Position numbers and translations under genes: made by a program | Shown here: piece by piece, positions 51,662-60,872 of the stretch | Layout of the letters: every line of letters starts with the position of its first letter | How positions within the stretch are numbered: position 1 is the stretch's first letter | NCBI RefSeq assembly: GCF_000472965.1 | Contig: NZ_AXAU01000004.1 | Coordinates: forward strand, 137,414-201,413 | Source: Bradyrhizobium murdochi | GTDB taxonomy: Bacteria > Pseudomonadota > Alphaproteobacteria > Rhizobiales > Xanthobacteraceae | Direction of reading: 5' to 3' | DNA: 64,000 nt | Notes under the pieces: generated by a model | What the model saw: only the letters and a program-made list of their open reading frames with translations | Told to the model about the DNA's origin: nothing | Databases searched by the model: none

Positions 51662-53068
51662 TCATCCCGTGATCCGACGCATCCATGACAGGAATGCGGC
51701 GCAGGCGATGATCGACAACGCAAACAGCGCGCACGCGACGAGCAGCGCCGGCCGCGCCGAGTAGGCGGATTCGATCGCGAAGAAGGCCGCGCCGATTGCG
51801 GCCACGCCGGCCGCGTTGGCGATTTGCGCCGTCGTGCCGTACATGCCGGAGCCCGCACCGGCGCTTGCCGGCTTCACGGTCGACAGCACGGCGCTCGACA
51901 ACGGCGCCATCACGAGTCCCTGGCCATAACCGAAAATCGTCAGCATCAGCGCAAGGCCGATCGCGGACGGCGCCTCGATCCATTCGACCGCTGCCGCCAG
52001 GGCCGCAAGGCCTGCAATCTGCACCGCGCAGCCCTCGATCAATACCAGCGTGCCGCGATGTTTGGCCCGTATTCCACTATGCCGCGAGGCGATCACGAAG
52101 GTCAGCGCCAGCGGCAGGAAGACGAGGCCAGCCTGCAGCGGGGGAATGTGCAGTCCCTTCTGCATGTAAATTGTCATGACGAGATAGAACGACAGGTTGG
52201 CGAAGAAGAAAAAGAACACCGCCGCCAGTCCGCGCATGAACACGGCATCCGACAGCAACGAGAGATCGATCAGCGGCATGCCGCCGCGGCGGGCGACCGC
52301 ACGCTCCAGCCACAGGAAGGCGGCGATGATGGCAAGACCCACCGCCATCGCCAGCCAGACCGATAGCGACCAGTGCAGGTCATGGCCGAACAGCAGCGGA
52401 CCGATCAGGCACAAGAGCCCGAGAAACAAAACGATGGCGCCTGAAATATCGAGCCGCGTCCCGGCCCGGCGCGGCGCCATCGGCATGATCCTGAAAGCCG
52501 CAGCCATGATGACAGCGCCAAAGGGCACGTTGACGAAGAACACTGCGCGCCAGCCGACGCCCGCGAGATCGAGCGTCACCAGAACGCCGCCGAGCAGAAA
52601 GCCGGCGGCACCGGCCAGCCCGAGCACGATGCCGTAGATTGCGAAGGCGCGGGCGCGCGAGGCGTCCGCGAACAAGAGGTGAATGGTGGCGAGCACCTGC
52701 GGCACCATCAATGCCGCGGTCGCGCCCTGCGCCAAGCGCGCAGCGATCAGTTCGGAACCGGATTGCGCCAGCGCGCACCACAGCGAGGTAATTGTGAAGC
52801 CCGCGACGCCTGCGATGAACACGTTGCGCGTGCCGTAGATATCACCGAGCCTTCCGCCGGTGATGACGAGGGTGGCATAGGCGATCAGGTATATCGCGAT
52901 GACCGCCTCGATCTGCGCCGCGCTCGCATGCAGCTCGGCCGCAATGGTCGGGATCGCGACATTGACGATGAAGGCATCGACCCCGAACATGAACTGTGCC
53001 GCAACGACGGTCGCGAGCACGAGCCAGCGGCGCGAAGTATCGACGGGATTGGAGACGATCTGATGCAT
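51662..53068 (-). CDS. MFS transporter, DHA2-like
   Basis: This 468-residue permease has about 14 hydrophobic segments. The opening motif is FMFGVDAFIVNVAIPTIAAEL, motif A is GGRLGDIYGTRNVF, and the motif C region is GIVLGLAGAAGFLLGGVL. It has no adjacent membrane fusion protein or regulator. The 250 bp upstream of its start contains no gene I can support and should hold the divergent promoters for it and the monooxygenase gene. Confidence 0.88.
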   Translation of the reverse strand: MHQIVSNPVDTSRRWLVLATVVAAQFMFGVDAFIVNVAIPTIAAELHASAAQIEAVIAIYLIAYATLVITGGRLGDIYGTRNVFIAGVAGFTITSLWCALAQSGSELIAARLAQGATAALMVPQVLATIHLLFADASRARAFAIYGIVLGLAGAAGFLLGGVLVTLDLAGVGWRAVFFVNVPFGAVIMAAAFRIMPMAPRRAGTRLDISGAIVLFLGLLCLIGPLLFGHDLHWSLSVWLAMAVGLAIIAAFLWLERAVARRGGMPLIDLSLLSDAVFMRGLAAVFFFFFANLSFYLVMTIYMQKGLHIPPLQAGLVFLPLALTFVIASRHSGIRAKHRGTLVLIEGCAVQIAGLAALAAAVEWIEAPSAIGLALMLTIFGYGQGLVMAPLSSAVLSTVKPASAGAGSGMYGTTAQIANAAGVAAIGAAFFAIESAYSARPALLVACALFALSIIACAAFLSWMRRITG

Positions 53069-53321
53069 GAGAACGGGCCTTGTCCGGGAGTCCTTGTGCC
53101 GATGATCTCAAGCCCTGATCATTCCGGCGATTACCTGGCGGGTAACGTTCCTCAAATTCAGCCGGGAAGGCGCGTGTAATTCCGGGCGGCGGCAAGTCAG
53201 CCAACGACGCGCGACAACCATGCGCTGCCGGCGGGCTGACGAGGTTGCCTTGCTACGGCCCACCCCGTAGGTTTGCTGCCAAGCAATTCCAAAAGAACAA
53301 TAGATCCGGAGAGAACCACCC

Positions 53322-54563
53322 ATGGCACGCCTGAAATTCGGAGCCTTTCTCGCCCCGCATCATCCGATCGGCGAGCATCCGTTGCTGCAATTCCGCCGCG
53401 ACCTCGACTTTGTCGAGCAGATCGACACGCTCGGCTTCGACGAATTCTGGTGCGGCGAGCACCATTCCTCGGGCTGGGAAATGATCGCCTCGCCGGAAAT
53501 GTTTCTGGCCGCTGCCGGCGAGCGCACCAAGCGCATCAAGCTCGGCACCGGCGTGATCTCGCTGCCCTATCACCACCCTTACAATGTCGCGCAGCGCATG
53601 GTGCAGCTCGACTGGATGACCGGTGGCCGCGCCATTTTCGGCTCCGGTCCGGGCGCGCTGGCCTCCGACGCACACACGCTCGGCATCGATCCGATGACGC
53701 AGCGCGACCGCCAGGACGAGGCGATCGCGATCATCCGCCGCCTGTTCAGGGGCGAGCGCGTCACCGCCAAGAGCGACTGGTTCACCATGCAGGACGCGGC
53801 GCTGCAATTGCTGCCGCTGCAGGAAGACATGCCGTTCGTGGTGGCGTCCATGATCTCGCCGTCGGGCATGACGCTCGCGGGCAAATATGGCATCGGCATC
53901 ATCTCGCTCGGCTCGATGTCGACGAAGGGCCTGATGTCGCTCGCGCAGCAATGGGAGTTCGCCGAGGATGCGGCGAAGAAGGCCGGCACCAGTGTGAGCC
54001 GCGCCAACTGGCGCGTGCTGCTCTCCTGGCACGTCGCCGAGACGCGCGAGCAGGCGCGGCGCGAAGCGCGTGAGGGGCTGATGCGCTGGCACAATGAATA
54101 TAATGTCGGCACCTTGATGCGGCCGGGCGTCACTGCATTCAAATCGCCCGACGAGGCCGTCGATCAGACCGCTTTCGTCGACGGCGCGGCTTCCGCCATT
54201 GGAACGCCCGACGACCTCGTCAACCTGATCAAGAACGTGATGAAACTGTCGGGCGGCGTCGGCAGCATCATCGGCTTCGCGCATGACTGGGCGAATATCG
54301 AAGCCACGCGCCGCAGCTGGGACATGGTGGCACGCTACGTAGTGCCGGAAATCAACGGCTACATCGACAGCCTGCGCAAGTCACAGAAGTTCGTGATCGA
54401 GAACCGCGCCGTGTTCGAGCGGGCGGGCGAAGCCGTGATGGCGAAGATCCTGGGCAACGAGAAGGCCGCCGCTGCACTCGCGGAGACCGGACCCGGCCGC
54501 GTCCCGATCGCCACGGCGAACGCGCCCGATTTGCAGAAGGAAGCGGCGAAGCGGAAGGCGTAA
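53322..54563 (+). CDS. LLM-class flavin-dependent monooxygenase (limonene-monooxygenase-like)
   Basis: This 413-residue bacterial-luciferase-like protein starts after GGAGAG. The family features are FWCGEHHSSGWEMIASPEMFLA, the TKRIKLGTGVISLPYHHPYNVA strand-helix unit, MTGGRAIFGSGPGA, and AKYGIGIISLGS-like strands. It would use reduced flavin and oxygen on a small hydrophobic substrate. A P450 gene lies 220 bp downstream in the same direction, which hints at a shared oxidation pathway, but a repeat and a probable promoter lie between them. Confidence 0.88.
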   Translation: MARLKFGAFLAPHHPIGEHPLLQFRRDLDFVEQIDTLGFDEFWCGEHHSSGWEMIASPEMFLAAAGERTKRIKLGTGVISLPYHHPYNVAQRMVQLDWMTGGRAIFGSGPGALASDAHTLGIDPMTQRDRQDEAIAIIRRLFRGERVTAKSDWFTMQDAALQLLPLQEDMPFVVASMISPSGMTLAGKYGIGIISLGSMSTKGLMSLAQQWEFAEDAAKKAGTSVSRANWRVLLSWHVAETREQARREAREGLMRWHNEYNVGTLMRPGVTAFKSPDEAVDQTAFVDGAASAIGTPDDLVNLIKNVMKLSGGVGSIIGFAHDWANIEATRRSWDMVARYVVPEINGYIDSLRKSQKFVIENRAVFERAGEAVMAKILGNEKAAAALAETGPGRVPIATANAPDLQKEAAKRKA

Positions 54564-54594
54564 TCGGCTTTGTGGGGGCGACGAGATCTGTCTC

Positions 54595-54675
54595 CCGTCA
54601 TTGCGAGCGTAGCGAAGCAATCCATAGCGCCACAAGCGGGGACATGGATTGCTTCGCTTCGCTCGCAATGACGGG
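54595..54675. repeat. Intergenic hairpin repeat, family C, copy 2
   Basis: CCCGTCATTGCGAGCGTAGCGAAGCAATCCAT and ATGGATTGCTTCGCTTCGCTCGCAATGACGGG are near-perfect complements around a 20-base loop. The arms match those of copy 1 after mutS. Confidence 0.88.
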
Positions 54676-54783
54676 TTGGCAGCTTTGCCCTATTGCCATA
54701 CCGGGAGACAATTTAAGGCCGCGACAAAGCCGCCAACACGGGCGATAATACTCGCAATCCGAGGCTCAACCGGAGCAATTGCC

Positions 54784-56160
54784 ATGTCGATGCAGAGTGT
54801 GGCTTCCCCCGTCAATATCCCGGTGCCGCCGAACCCCAAGGCGTTGCGGCACATTCCCGGTAACGAAGGGTGGCCGTTCATCGGCAACACGCTGGCGGTG
54901 CTGGCCGACCCCAAGGGACAGATTGAGAAGTCGGCCGCCAAATACGGTCTGATCTACCGCACCCATCTGTTCGGCGAGACCAGCGTGACGATGCTCGGGC
55001 CCGAGGCCAACGAGCTCGTGCTGTTCGATCAGGCGCGCCTGTTCTCCTCCACCCATGGCTGGGGACCGATCCTCGGCCTGTTGTTTCCGCGCGGGCTGAT
55101 GCTGCTGGATTTTGAAGAGCACCGCCTGCACCGCCGCGCGCTTTCGGTCGCGTTCAAGTCGGGGCCGATGAAGTCCTATCTCGTCGATCTCGACCGCGGC
55201 ATTGCCGCGCGGATCAAGCAGTGGAAGGCGCAGCCGGGCGAGATGCTGGTGTATCCGGCGATGAAGCAGCTCACGCTCGACCTGGCGGCAACGTCGTTCC
55301 TCGGCGCCGATATCGGGCCTGAGGTCGACGAGATCACCCGCGCCTTCATCGACATGGTGGCCGCTGCGGTAGCGCCGATCCGGCGGCCGCTGCCGTTCAC
55401 GCAGATGGGCCGCGGCGTTGCGGGCCGCAAGCGGATCGTTGCTTACTTCTCCGAGCAAATTCCGATCCGCCGCGCGCGGGGCGGCGGCGATGACCTGTTC
55501 TCGCAGCTATGCCAGGCGACACACGAAAACGGCGCGCTGCTGTCGACCCAGGACATCATCGACCACATGAGCTTTCTGATGATGGCGGCGCATGACACGC
55601 TGACATCGTCGCTGACCTCCTTTGTCGGCGAGCTTGCCGCCCATCCCGAATGGCAGCAGCAGTTGCGCGAGGAAGTCAAAGGCCTCGGCATCGAGGCCAA
55701 CGATCCCTCCAGCATCGACAATCTCGAAAAGATGCCGCTATCGGAAATGGCGTTCAAGGAGGCGCTGCGGCTGAAGCCGCCGGTGCCGTCGATGCCGCGC
55801 CGCGCGGTGCGCGGCTTTTCGTTTAAGGGGTACGACATTCCCACCGGCACGCTGGTCGGCGTCAACCCGCTGTTCACGCACCATATGCGGGAGATATGGC
55901 CCGAGCCGGACAAGTTCGATCCGATGCGTTTCTCCGACGAGGCCCAGCGCACCCGCCACCGCTTCGCCTGGGTGCCGTTCGGCGGCGGCGCGCATATGTG
56001 CCTCGGCCTGCACTTCGCCTACATGCAGGCGAAGACCTTTGCGCGGCATTTCCTGCAGAATCTCGAAGTGTCGCTGGAGCCCGGCTACAAGGCGGACTGG
56101 CAGATGTGGCCAATCCCGAAACCGCGGGACGGGCTGCGCGTGGTGGTGAAGGCGGTGTGA
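54784..56160 (+). CDS. Cytochrome P450
   Basis: This 458-residue soluble P450 has the haem-ligand loop VPFGGGAHMCLG with C406. The K-helix ExxR is in FKEALRLKPP, and the I-helix segment is LMMAAHDTLTSSL, where AAHDT replaces the usual AGxDT. No N-terminal membrane anchor is present. The ATG at 54784 is chosen as the first codon giving a normal-length protein; the upstream frame is open into the repeat region. The CYP120/CYP51-like layout is suggested but not certain. No ferredoxin gene adjoins. Confidence 0.92.
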   Translation: MSMQSVASPVNIPVPPNPKALRHIPGNEGWPFIGNTLAVLADPKGQIEKSAAKYGLIYRTHLFGETSVTMLGPEANELVLFDQARLFSSTHGWGPILGLLFPRGLMLLDFEEHRLHRRALSVAFKSGPMKSYLVDLDRGIAARIKQWKAQPGEMLVYPAMKQLTLDLAATSFLGADIGPEVDEITRAFIDMVAAAVAPIRRPLPFTQMGRGVAGRKRIVAYFSEQIPIRRARGGGDDLFSQLCQATHENGALLSTQDIIDHMSFLMMAAHDTLTSSLTSFVGELAAHPEWQQQLREEVKGLGIEANDPSSIDNLEKMPLSEMAFKEALRLKPPVPSMPRRAVRGFSFKGYDIPTGTLVGVNPLFTHHMREIWPEPDKFDPMRFSDEAQRTRHRFAWVPFGGGAHMCLGLHFAYMQAKTFARHFLQNLEVSLEPGYKADWQMWPIPKPRDGLRVVVKAV

Positions 56161-56170
56161 ACTCAGACCG

Positions 56171-56287
56171 TAAGGTGGGCAAAGCGCAGCGTGCCCACCA
56201 TCGAACACTCCGCTCGTGGTGGTGGGCACGCGGAGCCTGTCATCGGGCGCGCATTTGCGCGACCCGTTGGCTTTGCCCACCCTACAA
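56171..56287. repeat. Intergenic hairpin repeat, family D, copy 2
   Basis: TAAGGTGGGCAAAGCGC and GTGCCCACCAT at the left face GTGGTGGGCACGCGGAG, CCTGTCATCGGGCGCGCATTTGCGCG and GGCTTTGCCCACCCTA at the right. The internal element is inverted relative to copy 1 after regR. It separates the convergent P450 and cupin genes. Confidence 0.85.
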
Positions 56288-56295
56288 TCTGCGAT

Positions 56296-56793
56296 TCACT
56301 TCACCAGCGTCGTGAGCTGCGCGCCTTCATCGGCCACGAATACCGCGATCAACTCCGCCGGCTCCGTAGTGCTGGCATTGGCAGAGACCAGATGGGTTGA
56401 GCCGGGCGGCTCGAAGAACGACTGACCTACCCCAAACGTCTCGATCGGGCCGCCGGCAAGCTGCGAGCGGATCTCGCCCTTGGTGACGTAGGCGGTGACG
56501 GAGCCGGCATGCTGGTGCGCGGGCGTAAAGCCGCCCGGGCCGTAGAACACGCGCACGATGGTGACGCGCTTGCCCGGCACGTTCGGCAGTGCATGCGAGC
56601 TGATCGGCTCGACGACATCCTGCGTCGAACCGGTCACGCTGTTGGCGCAGAGCGGCTCGATGATCGCCGACACCGCGTCCATGGTCGACGGCAGCGTCTT
56701 GCCGATGACGAAGGCACAGGCGAGCCCGGCAATGATGGCGAGATAGAACGGGCGGCCTTCCGATGGCGGCGATAGCCGGAATGTTGCAGACAT
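56296..56793 (-). CDS. Membrane-anchored cupin-domain protein
   Basis: This 165-residue protein starts at an ATG with AGGGGAG seven bases upstream. An N-terminal hydrophobic helix (FYLAIIAGLACAFVIG) suggests export or anchoring. The cupin barrel has the first motif in GGFTPAHQHAGSVTAYVTKGE, with the histidines for metal binding, and the second in FFEPPGSTHLVS. Small cupins of this form bind ligands or act as enzymes; the function is unknown. The gap to the SDR gene upstream is 39 bp, so the two may be cotranscribed. Confidence 0.82.
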   Translation of the reverse strand: MSATFRLSPPSEGRPFYLAIIAGLACAFVIGKTLPSTMDAVSAIIEPLCANSVTGSTQDVVEPISSHALPNVPGKRVTIVRVFYGPGGFTPAHQHAGSVTAYVTKGEIRSQLAGGPIETFGVGQSFFEPPGSTHLVSANASTTEPAELIAVFVADEGAQLTTLVK

Positions 56794-56832
56794 TTGCGTC
56801 TCCCCTTGCAATTTGTAGCCGTGACCCGACCC

Positions 56833-57669
56833 CTAACCCTGATCGAACGCCTTCCTAAGCGCAACGTAACCCTGCTGCTGCTGGCTCCAGTTGCGGCCGC
56901 CGGTCATGGCGCCGTCGACCACCAGATCGTGGCCGTTGATGAAGGAGGATTCGTCGCTGGCCAGAAACACCGCGGCGTGCGCGATATCCTCGGGCAAACC
57001 GGCGCGCGGGATCGGCTGCGCGGCCTTGTAGACCTCGCGCATCACGGCCGAGGTCTTTTCGGCAGCTTCCACCGACAGGCCGAGCGCTTTACCGAAAATG
57101 CCGGTCGCGATCGCGCCGGGCGAAATCGAATTGACGCGGATGTTGGCCTCGCCAAGCTCCATTGCCACGCATTTGGTGAGATGAATGACGGCAGCCTTCG
57201 CCGCGCTATAGACCATCGACGACGAAAAGCCGGCGAGGCGGCCGGCGATGCTGCCGTTGTTGATGATGCTGCCGGAGCCTTGCTTGCGCATGTATGGTGC
57301 CGCATGCTTCATGCCGAGCATCACGCTGCGCACCAGCGTCGCCATCGCGGCATCAAACCGCTCGACCTCAAGGCCTTCGATACCGCCGGTCTGCGCCGGG
57401 CCGCCGGCATTATTGAACAGGCAATCGATGCGGCCGAAATTTTCCACCGCAAGCCCGATCAGCGCGCTCATCTGCTCTTCCACCGTGACGTCGGTCTGGC
57501 GGAAGATGCAGTTGGCGCCGAGCTTCTGAGCCAGCGCCTCGCCCTCCGGCACGCGGCGCCCGGCGATGACGATTTTTGCGCCCTCAGCGACGAATAGCTC
57601 CGCGGTGTGCAACCCGATTCCGCTGGTCGCGCCGGTGATCACCGCAATCTTGCCGTCCAGCCGTCCCAT
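56833..57669 (-). CDS. Short-chain dehydrogenase/reductase
   Basis: This 278-residue NAD(P)-dependent oxidoreductase has cofactor motif TGATSGIG (12-19), NNAG (86-89), catalytic S140, Y154 and K158 (YSAAK), and a classical C-terminal SPGAIATGIFGKAL and DGAMTGG. The ATG at 57669 with GGGGG upstream is chosen; the frame is open for 63 codons before it. The substrate is unknown. With the P450 and flavin monooxygenase nearby it could take part in terpenoid or xenobiotic oxidation. Confidence 0.9.
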   Translation of the reverse strand: MGRLDGKIAVITGATSGIGLHTAELFVAEGAKIVIAGRRVPEGEALAQKLGANCIFRQTDVTVEEQMSALIGLAVENFGRIDCLFNNAGGPAQTGGIEGLEVERFDAAMATLVRSVMLGMKHAAPYMRKQGSGSIINNGSIAGRLAGFSSSMVYSAAKAAVIHLTKCVAMELGEANIRVNSISPGAIATGIFGKALGLSVEAAEKTSAVMREVYKAAQPIPRAGLPEDIAHAAVFLASDESSFINGHDLVVDGAMTGGRNWSQQQQGYVALRKAFDQG

Positions 57670-57851
57670 GTTGTTACCCCCGTCGAAATTCGTTGACGTT
57701 GACGCCAATATTCCCGCCTCTCGCGGACAAGGCAAGCAAGCTTGTTCCATCGGGATCACCCGGCGCTCGGCTGGCCTTGCTGCCTTCATCGCCACGAAAT
57801 CCCCGATTTTCGGTATGATCGGCCATATTTTGGATGCGCTGATCACGTGAA

Positions 57852-58826
57852 GTGACAACCCCGATGAAGAAATTGATCGACGAGCTCAGGCATGGCTGGC
57901 AGGGGATCTCCCAGCCCTCCCTGCTTTCCAGCACGGTGTTCGCGGCCGGCTGTCTTGCCTTGTCGACGATCGCCCGGTGGGGCATTGCCCAGCTTCGTCC
58001 GGACGTATTCTTCACGCCTTATTTTCCAGCCGTGTTCCTGGCGGCGGCCGTCGGCGGCGCCCGGATCGGGATCGCGACGGCAATCGCGGGAGGCGCGCTC
58101 GGCGTCCTCGTCAATTTCAGCAGTGCCACGGCCGATCCCGCTCGGTTTGCGCTGCTAGTGATGTTCTGGGCAGTTTGCGGCTTCGCCATTTGGGGCGTCG
58201 ACCATTACCGGAGGATCGTCGCGCAACAACGGGAAGATTCGAAACGCCTGGTCCAAGAAGAGGAGTATCGCAAGCTCCTGGTCGAGGAGTTGCAGCATCG
58301 GCTCAAGAACAAGACGTCGACGATCCACGCTGTGCTGCACCAGGTCCTGCAGGACCAGCCGCAGATCTGGGGCAGTATCGATCGCCGCCTCCGCGCGTTG
58401 TCGGCGACCGACGATCTGATCGCGCGGCTGGACGGCAGCGGCTGCGACATCAAGGATATGCTGCGTTCTGAGCTCGGGCCCTACGGCCATGTCCGGTTCA
58501 ATTTGAACGGCGATGCGCTGTTTCTGCCGGCCAAACTGGCGGTCAGCCTGGCGCTGGTCTTCCACGAGCTGGCCACCAATGCGGGTAAGTACGGCGCGTT
58601 TTCTTCGGCCCGCGGGCTGCTGCAAGTGTCGTGGTCGGTGTCGGACGACCGCCTCAATCTCACTTGGGATGAAACCGAAGGCCCCGTGATCGAAGGCGTC
58701 GGCCCGCCGGGCTTCGGCACCAAGCTGTTGCAATCGGCACTGCGCTCGTTCGACGGCAAGACCGAGATCAGCTTCCTGAAGACCGGCGTGCATTGCACGA
58801 TGCAATGCAAGATCCCGCCGAGCTAG
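57852..58826 (+). CDS. HWE-family sensor histidine kinase with membrane domain
   Basis: This protein is about 324 residues, from a GTG at 57852 or an ATG at 57864. An N-terminal DUF4118-like membrane region has about four helices (residues 27-115). A coiled stretch and the HWE kinase core follow: the H-box in EELQHRLKNKTSTIHAVL, the N-box in HELATNAGKYGAFS, and the WxE motif in LTWDETEGP. HWE kinases often act in general stress or light signalling. No receiver gene adjoins, so the partner is unknown. Confidence 0.9.
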   Translation: MTTPMKKLIDELRHGWQGISQPSLLSSTVFAAGCLALSTIARWGIAQLRPDVFFTPYFPAVFLAAAVGGARIGIATAIAGGALGVLVNFSSATADPARFALLVMFWAVCGFAIWGVDHYRRIVAQQREDSKRLVQEEEYRKLLVEELQHRLKNKTSTIHAVLHQVLQDQPQIWGSIDRRLRALSATDDLIARLDGSGCDIKDMLRSELGPYGHVRFNLNGDALFLPAKLAVSLALVFHELATNAGKYGAFSSARGLLQVSWSVSDDRLNLTWDETEGPVIEGVGPPGFGTKLLQSALRSFDGKTEISFLKTGVHCTMQCKIPPS

Positions 58827-58943
58827 GCGATTGCCGCCGGCACTCGCGAACTCTCTCGCATTGCGTTGACACTCTGTTAATGACGATCGAGCCCGGGGCG
58901 GTTCGAAATCGCCGACTCCTACGGTTGTTGCGGCTTTTCGGAA

Positions 58944-60764
58944 GTGCGCTTAACCAATACTACAACCGACTTTGCCAAGCTCCGCGGCATGCAAAGTCCC
59001 TACAAGAACGACTTTCAGGCGGCGGCTACGCAGGCCGTCAACGAAAGCGCAGTCGAATCCGAGCTGAATATCCTAAAGGATATCTTCAGGCTGCTTCCGA
59101 CCGGCGTGACGGTTCAGGACGAGAACGGCGAGTTCGTGCTCGTGAATGACGCCGCGGCAGCCGCGTTGCAGATGACCACTGCCGCGCCGGAGGCCTCGCA
59201 CCTGAACGATCGTCGCGAAACCTGCCTCGAATTGCTGCGTTCCGGCCGCCCGGCGGTGCTGGAAGAATCCATTGCCGCTGGCCAAGCCAAGCAGGTATTC
59301 CTGACCTCCCACCGGCCGGTTCGGATCGCCGAGCGCAATCTGCTGATCTCGAGCTCGACCGACATCTCCGAACAGAAGGCGTTCGAGGAACATCTGTTCC
59401 GCTCCGCCTATTACGACGAGTTGACCGGGCTGCCGACGCGGCGCGTGATCGAACATCGCGTCAACAGTCTCTTGAAGTACGACAACGGACAGGGCCTTTT
59501 CGCGTTGGCCTTTCTCGACGTCGATAATTTCAAGCACATTAACGACTACTACGGACATTCGGTCGGCGACGCGCTGTTGGCGGAGATCGCCAAGCGGGTG
59601 GGACTTGATTTGCGCGACTCCGACATTCTGTCGCGGATCAGCGGCGACGAGTTCGTGCTGCTGCTCAACCCGGTCCAGAGCGAGAGCGAGGTCGCCGAAT
59701 TCATCCGCTTCATCCTGCAGCGGCTGAAGGCGCCGTTCTTCATCGACCAGTCTGAAATCTTCGCCTCGACCTCGATCGGCGTCAGCCTCTACCCCGAGCA
59801 CGGGCGCAGCTATGAGGAGTTGCGTCAAAACGCCGATATCGCGATGTACCGCGTCAAGAACGGCAGCAAGGGCGCCGCGGCGTTCTTTGACGCCAGCATG
59901 GAACGCGAAGCCATGGCGCGGATGAAGGTCGAGCAGGCGCTGCGGGTGGCGATCCTGGAGAAACGCTTCTGCTGCGCTTTCCAGCCCAAGGTCGATATCC
60001 GGACCCAGGAGCTCATGGGCGTCGAGGCGCTGGTGCGACTGCGCGACGACGAGGGGGTGATTCAAGCCCCCAGCACCTTCATCAACCTTGCCACCGAACT
60101 CGGCCTGATCGACGAACTGACTCACCTTGTGCTGGCCGAGATCGTCAAATCGATCGACCTAATCAACGAAAACTTCGGTCCGGACACCACGATCAGCATG
60201 AACGTCGCCGCCAAACAGGCCGGCAACCTCGAATTCATGCGCCCGTTCGCCCAGGCGATCGAAGCCACCGGATTTCCAAAGCGCTTCATGATCGAGGTGA
60301 CGGAAGACGCCTTCGTGACCAAAACGCATTTCCAGGACGAGATCCTGCCGATCCTCCGCAAGCTCGGCGTCAAGATCTCGATCGACGATTTCGGCATCGG
60401 CTATTCGTCGCTGTCGGCGCTGGCCGATATTACCGCCGACGAGATCAAGATCGACCGCTCCTTCATCACCGATATCCATAAGCGTCCGCGCAGCCAGGGC
60501 ATCTTGCGGGCAATCGAATCCCTGAGCGAAGCGCTCGGCATGACCGTGATCGCCGAAGGCATCGAAACTTTCGAGGAACTGGCCTATCTGCAGGCAGCGA
60601 CCAAGATCCGCTACGCCCAGGGTTACTACTTCTCAAAGCCGATCTTCCTGGAAGACCTCAAGCTGACGACCACGCGCGCCAGCGAGGCGCGCGCTAGCCA
60701 AGCCAGCCGGCCGGCACAGGAAAACCGCCCCGCCTATTCGCGCGCCGGCGGCTATCGCCGTTAG
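58944..60764 (+). CDS. PAS-GGDEF-EAL protein (c-di-GMP turnover), degenerate GGDEF
   Basis: This 606-residue protein starts at a GTG at 58944 or an ATG at 58989. A PAS domain (about 45-145) is followed by a GGDEF domain with SGDEF at 233-237 and an EAL domain with EALVRL at 361-366. EAL catalytic residues look complete: Asn in ISMNVAA, Glu in IEVTEDA, Asp-Asp in IDDFGIGYSSL, Lys in IKIDRSFI, Glu in EGIETF and Gln in AQGYYFSKP. The protein is therefore probably a phosphodiesterase; SGDEF may still be active or may bind GTP as a regulator. Confidence 0.92.
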   Translation: MRLTNTTTDFAKLRGMQSPYKNDFQAAATQAVNESAVESELNILKDIFRLLPTGVTVQDENGEFVLVNDAAAAALQMTTAAPEASHLNDRRETCLELLRSGRPAVLEESIAAGQAKQVFLTSHRPVRIAERNLLISSSTDISEQKAFEEHLFRSAYYDELTGLPTRRVIEHRVNSLLKYDNGQGLFALAFLDVDNFKHINDYYGHSVGDALLAEIAKRVGLDLRDSDILSRISGDEFVLLLNPVQSESEVAEFIRFILQRLKAPFFIDQSEIFASTSIGVSLYPEHGRSYEELRQNADIAMYRVKNGSKGAAAFFDASMEREAMARMKVEQALRVAILEKRFCCAFQPKVDIRTQELMGVEALVRLRDDEGVIQAPSTFINLATELGLIDELTHLVLAEIVKSIDLINENFGPDTTISMNVAAKQAGNLEFMRPFAQAIEATGFPKRFMIEVTEDAFVTKTHFQDEILPILRKLGVKISIDDFGIGYSSLSALADITADEIKIDRSFITDIHKRPRSQGILRAIESLSEALGMTVIAEGIETFEELAYLQAATKIRYAQGYYFSKPIFLEDLKLTTTRASEARASQASRPAQENRPAYSRAGGYRR

Positions 60765-60872
60765 AGCGCGCGATTGCAGCCGAAGGACACTCGATTAAGG
60801 CTTAGGTAACCGGATTTCCTAACGGCTTATGACATGCGCGCATCGTATGCATGTTCCCGGGGAGAAGGGAGA

